From the NCBI RefSeq assembly GCF_000472785.1, contig NZ_AXAL01000016.1, positions 62,001 through 126,000 of the forward strand: 64,000 nucleotides of DNA, given 5' to 3'. Below the pieces are notes generated by a model. It was not told where the DNA came from. It searched no databases and saw only the letters and a program-made list of their open reading frames with translations. This DNA is from Mesorhizobium loti CJ3sym. GTDB lineage: Bacteria > Pseudomonadota > Alphaproteobacteria > Rhizobiales > Rhizobiaceae. The position numbers were made by a program, and so were the translations under genes. Shown here piece by piece: positions 60,782 to 64,000 of this stretch (position 1 is its first letter; the number at the start of each line of letters is the position of its first letter).

Positions 60782-61615
60782 ATGTTCCCAGATCGCCGCG
60801 TTGCCTCGAAATTTGTCGTTCTCCTCGGCGTTTCGATCGGTGCCTTTTGCGCTTCAGCCGCATTTGCGGAAAGCGTCGATCCAGCGCTCGATAAGCTGAT
60901 CAGCGGACCTCAGCGCTCACAGCCCAACAGCGTGCGCGACAAATATCGCCATCCCGGCGAAGTGCTGACATTCTTTGGCGTGAAGCCTGACAGCACCGTC
61001 GTCGAAATCCTTCCCGGCGCGGGTGGATATTGGACCGAGATCCTGGCCCCCTACCTGAAGCAGAACGGCCACTATATCGCGGCAAATGGCGAGAAGGCCT
61101 CGCCTTCCGCTGAAGTCCAGAAGGACAATGCCGCCCTGGCAGCCAAGCTTGCCGCCGAGCCAGCCGACTATGACAAGGTCACCGTCACTGAATTTGCAGC
61201 CGACAAATATGCCATCGCACCGCCGGGAAGTGCGGATTTCGTGCTGACCTTTCGCAACATCCACAATTGGATGGCTGCGGGCACCACCGCGGACGCTTTC
61301 GCCGCCTTCTATAAAGCGCTGAAGCCTGGCGGCATCCTTGGGATCGAGGAGCACCGGGGCAAGCCGGACGAGCCGCAGGATCCGCTCGCCAAGTCCGGCT
61401 ATGTACGCCAGGACGTTGCCATCGGTTTTGCGCAGGCGGCTGGCTTCAAGTTCGTCGGCAGCTCCGAGGTCAATGCCAATCCGAAAGACACAAAGGATTA
61501 TCCGAGCGGTGTGTGGACGCTGCCGCCAACCTTCAAGCTCGGTGCGCAAGATCACGCAAAATATGCGGCCATAGGCGAGAGCGATCGCTTCATCCTGAAG
61601 TTCCAAAAGCCATAG
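60782..61615 (+). CDS. Exported SAM-methyltransferase-like protein
   Basis: This 277-residue protein has a signal peptide (MFPDRRVASKFVVLLGVSIG, cut after AFA) followed by a methyltransferase-like domain: VVEILPGAGGYWTEILAPYL as motif I, SADFVLTFRNIHNW near residue 155 and FYKALKPGGILGIEEHRG. Finding a SAM-type fold behind a signal peptide is unusual because SAM is cytoplasmic; such proteins (COG4798 type) are known but unexplained. ATG 60782 is preferred; 60746 or 60749 would lengthen the head. Confidence 0.8.
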   Translation: MFPDRRVASKFVVLLGVSIGAFCASAAFAESVDPALDKLISGPQRSQPNSVRDKYRHPGEVLTFFGVKPDSTVVEILPGAGGYWTEILAPYLKQNGHYIAANGEKASPSAEVQKDNAALAAKLAAEPADYDKVTVTEFAADKYAIAPPGSADFVLTFRNIHNWMAAGTTADAFAAFYKALKPGGILGIEEHRGKPDEPQDPLAKSGYVRQDVAIGFAQAAGFKFVGSSEVNANPKDTKDYPSGVWTLPPTFKLGAQDHAKYAAIGESDRFILKFQKP

Positions 61616-61640
61616 CAACGAACCGGCGGGCGGCTGTTGC

Positions 61641-63635
61641 TTAGGCGGCGCTACCGGTCTGGGATTTGCCAGGCAAGGCCGCTGCGGAATCGAGGAAGGT
61701 CGCGAGAGAGTTGTCGAAGCGGCCTGCATCGAAGGCCAGCGCATCCTGCATGGGAAGGGCTGTCGAGAAGAGAAAGCCCTGCGCGATCATGCAATCAAGC
61801 GACCGCAGGATCAGGCGATCGGCGTCGGTTTCGACACCCTCGGCGACCACCTCCATTCCCAGCGTTCGCCCGAGATCGATAACTGCCTTGACCAGGGCCT
61901 GATCCTCCACGGAGCTGGCGAGATCGCGAACGAAGTCCTTGTCGATCTTGATCTTGCGGATTCGGCTGTCCTTCAGCGAAACCAGCGTCGAAAAGCCAGT
62001 GCCGAAATCATCCAGCACAATCGATAGGCCCGCATCCGCCAGGCGTTCCAGCTTTTCGTCAACCCTGTCGCGATCCATGGGCGCCTCTTCCGTGATCTCT
62101 ATCTCGAGCATCGCCACGGGAACATTCCTCGTCTTGAGGCTGTCCAGTATCATTTCATCGACATTGCCTGCCTCGAGCTCGCGTGGCGACAGATTCATGG
62201 CGACCCGAACATGCTGGCGCCCGTTTCTCACCAGCTCTTCAATCATGGCGCAGCAGTTGAGAAACACCGTTTCCGTCAACAGGGAAAGCAGCCCGGTTTC
62301 ACGCGCCGCGGTGACGATCTCAGGCGGCGAAATGGGTCCATGAGCCGGATGTTGCCACCGCAGCAGCGCCTCGAAGCCGACGATTGCATCCGTATCCAGG
62401 CGCACCATCGACTGGAACCATGAGCAAAGAGTGCCTGTTTCGATGGCTCCGCGCAGATCGCGCTCAATGCAGTGCTTGCGTTCGAGGCCGCGGTCTAGTT
62501 CGGCATTGAAGAGACAGTATTGGTTCCTGCCGCTGCGCTTGGCCGCATAAAGCGCGAAGTCCGTCCGCAGCAGCATCTCCGTCAATTGTGGTCGCTCTGC
62601 TGCATAGATACCGATCGAAGCGCCGACGCGCACCGAATTCAACGCCGGATCCGGGTTCGCGATGGCCGCGATGATCGAGGATGCAAGTTCGTTGATCGAC
62701 GGCACGGATCTGCTGGCTGGAAAGAGCAGCACGAACTCGTCACCGCCGATGCGCGAAATGGTTGCCCCTGGCGGCGCATGGTTTTCTATTCTGCGCGCAA
62801 CCCTGACCAGCAGGTCATCGCCGATATTGTGTCCATAGGTGTCGTTGACGGATTTGAAGCCGTCCAGGTCGATCAGCATGGCCACGAACGGACCGCCGGT
62901 AAGTCCGAGCTGGCGGATAGCCTGCTCAAGCCCGTAGCGGTTGAGCAAATTCGTCAGCGGATCCCGCCTGGAGTTTCGTTCCATCTCGGTGGCGAATTCC
63001 TTCGCCTCGTATTTGAGGCGGCTTGCCTCGCGGAAGCGGGCCTGTCCGAGAAGCGCGCTGCGGATCATTCCAGCGAGAAAGAGCAGGACCGTGAAAGCCA
63101 GAATATAATTTTCGATACCGCCTTTTGCTGAGAGGCATCCGATGGTGATCAAGAGCGGCAGTGTCATGAAGTTGATCGAGGACGGCGCGTATGAGGTTCC
63201 GTAGGTGACCGAACCGGCCGACGCGCCGGCGAGAACGATCAGATAGATCGGCGCCTGGGGCGTGGTGTATCCATCGGTCAGCACTGCCAGAAAAGACCAG
63301 GCGATGCCCGACGCCAGGGCCAGCATCCCATAGGAAGAAAGCCGTGCACCCGCCGGCCTCAGCCTGCTCTCGGCCGTGCCTGATTGGGAGAGAGCAAGTG
63401 CTATGCGTGCGCAATTTATCGTGCCGACCGCGGCAAACCACAGCACCGCCGCAAACCCGCCGCCCGAAAGCATCTGCACGGCCAAGATCAGGGCCGAGAG
63501 GATCGTGCCGATAGGCATCGAAATGAAGATCCCGGTCCGCAGATCAGCCAACTGATCCCGGAGAATCCCGGCGTCCACGGATTCACCCTGCCCCTGAGGG
63601 GCGGACCCTGGAACAGGCTGCTTGGAATGCCTCAT
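61641..63635 (-). CDS. Membrane GGDEF-EAL protein
   Basis: This 664-residue protein combines an N-terminal membrane sensor (about six helices between residues 35 and 195), a GGDEF domain with intact GGDEF at 297-301 and an EAL phosphodiesterase domain (about 400-655) with FEALLRWQHP and DDFGTGFSTL. The inhibitory RxxD site is not present before GGDEF. The active-site residues of both domains look intact, so it may make and degrade cyclic di-GMP, though usually one activity dominates. It converges with the exported methyltransferase-like gene. Confidence 0.93.
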   Translation of the reverse strand: MRHSKQPVPGSAPQGQGESVDAGILRDQLADLRTGIFISMPIGTILSALILAVQMLSGGGFAAVLWFAAVGTINCARIALALSQSGTAESRLRPAGARLSSYGMLALASGIAWSFLAVLTDGYTTPQAPIYLIVLAGASAGSVTYGTSYAPSSINFMTLPLLITIGCLSAKGGIENYILAFTVLLFLAGMIRSALLGQARFREASRLKYEAKEFATEMERNSRRDPLTNLLNRYGLEQAIRQLGLTGGPFVAMLIDLDGFKSVNDTYGHNIGDDLLVRVARRIENHAPPGATISRIGGDEFVLLFPASRSVPSINELASSIIAAIANPDPALNSVRVGASIGIYAAERPQLTEMLLRTDFALYAAKRSGRNQYCLFNAELDRGLERKHCIERDLRGAIETGTLCSWFQSMVRLDTDAIVGFEALLRWQHPAHGPISPPEIVTAARETGLLSLLTETVFLNCCAMIEELVRNGRQHVRVAMNLSPRELEAGNVDEMILDSLKTRNVPVAMLEIEITEEAPMDRDRVDEKLERLADAGLSIVLDDFGTGFSTLVSLKDSRIRKIKIDKDFVRDLASSVEDQALVKAVIDLGRTLGMEVVAEGVETDADRLILRSLDCMIAQGFLFSTALPMQDALAFDAGRFDNSLATFLDSAAALPGKSQTGSAA

Positions 63636-63832
63636 AGTGCCAAGTGGCTAGGCTAGCGAAGTGAAAATCGCGTTAAGGATTTCAGCAGCTTACAGTGCAA
63701 TCACTCGATTCTGGGCAGTCACACCGCGTTCTTGTGCCCGCCCGCCAGAGGCGGACGGACTACATGCCTACAAAGGCACCCCGGGCGCTAGCCGGCACCA
63801 TGATGCTGCAGGCGCCGACGATCGCGGGCGTT

Positions 63833-64000
63833 TCAGTTGGTGCTGGCTTTGGCGGTAAACCCGCACTGCTTCTGTTCCATATCGATCTGCTTGGTGATGC
63901 GGATGGCGTTCTGTGCGTAGGCCTCGGTCACAGAGCCGCTGTTCACGGTCTTGTCCTTCAGCGGACTGACGCCAGCGCAGAGGTGGAAGACATGCGGCTC
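63833..64000 (-). CDS. Unidentified protein, C-terminal part (5' end outside window)
   Basis: An open frame runs from the window edge to a TGA at 63833; it encodes 55 residues starting EPHVFHLCAGVSPLKDKTVN and ending TAKASTN. It contains one Cys pair spread over the fragment and two glutamine/lysine-rich helical parts (YAQNAIRITKQIDMEQKQ). No family can be assigned from this part. The 197 bases between it and the GGDEF-EAL gene hold nothing else I recognise. Confidence 0.6.
   Translation of the reverse strand, partial: EPHVFHLCAGVSPLKDKTVNSGSVTEAYAQNAIRITKQIDMEQKQCGFTAKASTN

Noticed and set aside
1..64000. CRISPR arrays, insertion sequences, prophage or rRNA genes
   Set aside because: Looked for repeated spacers, transposase or integrase motifs and rRNA-like stretches; none seen. 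Repeats are limited to two palindromic elements and one 8-base array.

Overview
This is high-GC chromosomal sequence from an alphaproteobacterium of the order Rhizobiales, most likely Mesorhizobium or a close relative. The evidence is the rpmH-rnpA-yidC/engB/argB set, the dapD/dapE/truA/fmt/def/rmuC neighbourhood, two Rhizobiales-type intergenic palindromic repeats, and the overall gene style (many ATGA overlaps, long spurious antisense frames). No insertion sequence, phage, CRISPR array or plasmid gene is visible. Species-level assignment is inference.

Layout. 1-2.8 kb: the 3' part of a catabolic operon (6-hydroxynicotinate reductase-like, UPF0280, DUF1185, MarR). 2.8-8 kb: minus-strand genes for an inositol-phosphatase-like enzyme, two flavin-dependent LLM oxidoreductases, arylamine N-acetyltransferase and an AI-2E/PerM-type membrane protein. 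8-13 kb: small genes, including a guanidinium exporter (Gdx/SugE) behind two ACGR hairpins that I read as a guanidine-II (mini-ykkC) riboswitch, then a transglutaminase-fold protein, a CDF transporter, a GFA protein and a methyltransferase. 13-23 kb: housekeeping genes (rmuC, def, fmt, truA, dapE, dapD) with small membrane proteins and a PanE-like reductase between them. 23-32 kb: LOG-family protein, HAD phosphatase, diguanylate cyclase, a GMC oxidoreductase with a 63-residue signal-bearing partner, a MarR gene divergent from a 55-residue membrane protein, phhA divergent from an Lrp regulator, an isolated BchE-like radical-SAM protein, and argB.

32-49 kb: argB, engB and yidC-rnpA-rpmH lie on the same strand in the order commonly seen as one compact block in rhizobia, but here they are separated by two accessory segments. 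These carry an ECF sigma/anti-sigma pair, an exported MsrB, two fasciclin-domain proteins and two EmrAB efflux systems (one with TetR, one with MarR). The fasciclin and emrBA genes are arranged as a mirror image around engB. 49-54 kb: an orphan histidine kinase, tRNA-Arg(ACG), a VOC protein, an SDR, two tiny unknown genes and a GntR fragment beside an intact GntR gene. 54-61 kb: a possible catabolic cluster with a polar amino-acid ABC importer lacking its ATPase gene, gamma-glutamyltransferase, an oxalate-CoA-ligase-like enzyme and a second PanE-like reductase, followed by an exported methyltransferase-like protein. 61.6-64 kb: a membrane GGDEF-EAL protein and the end of an unidentified gene.

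The observations I rate highest are the orphan BchE homologue, the guanidine-II riboswitch with its exporter, the GMC enzyme with a mini-partner that may carry it across the membrane, and the mirror-image fasciclin/EmrAB segments splitting a conserved block. None of these is proven here to be a new system. All domain calls are from reading the sequence without database searches.
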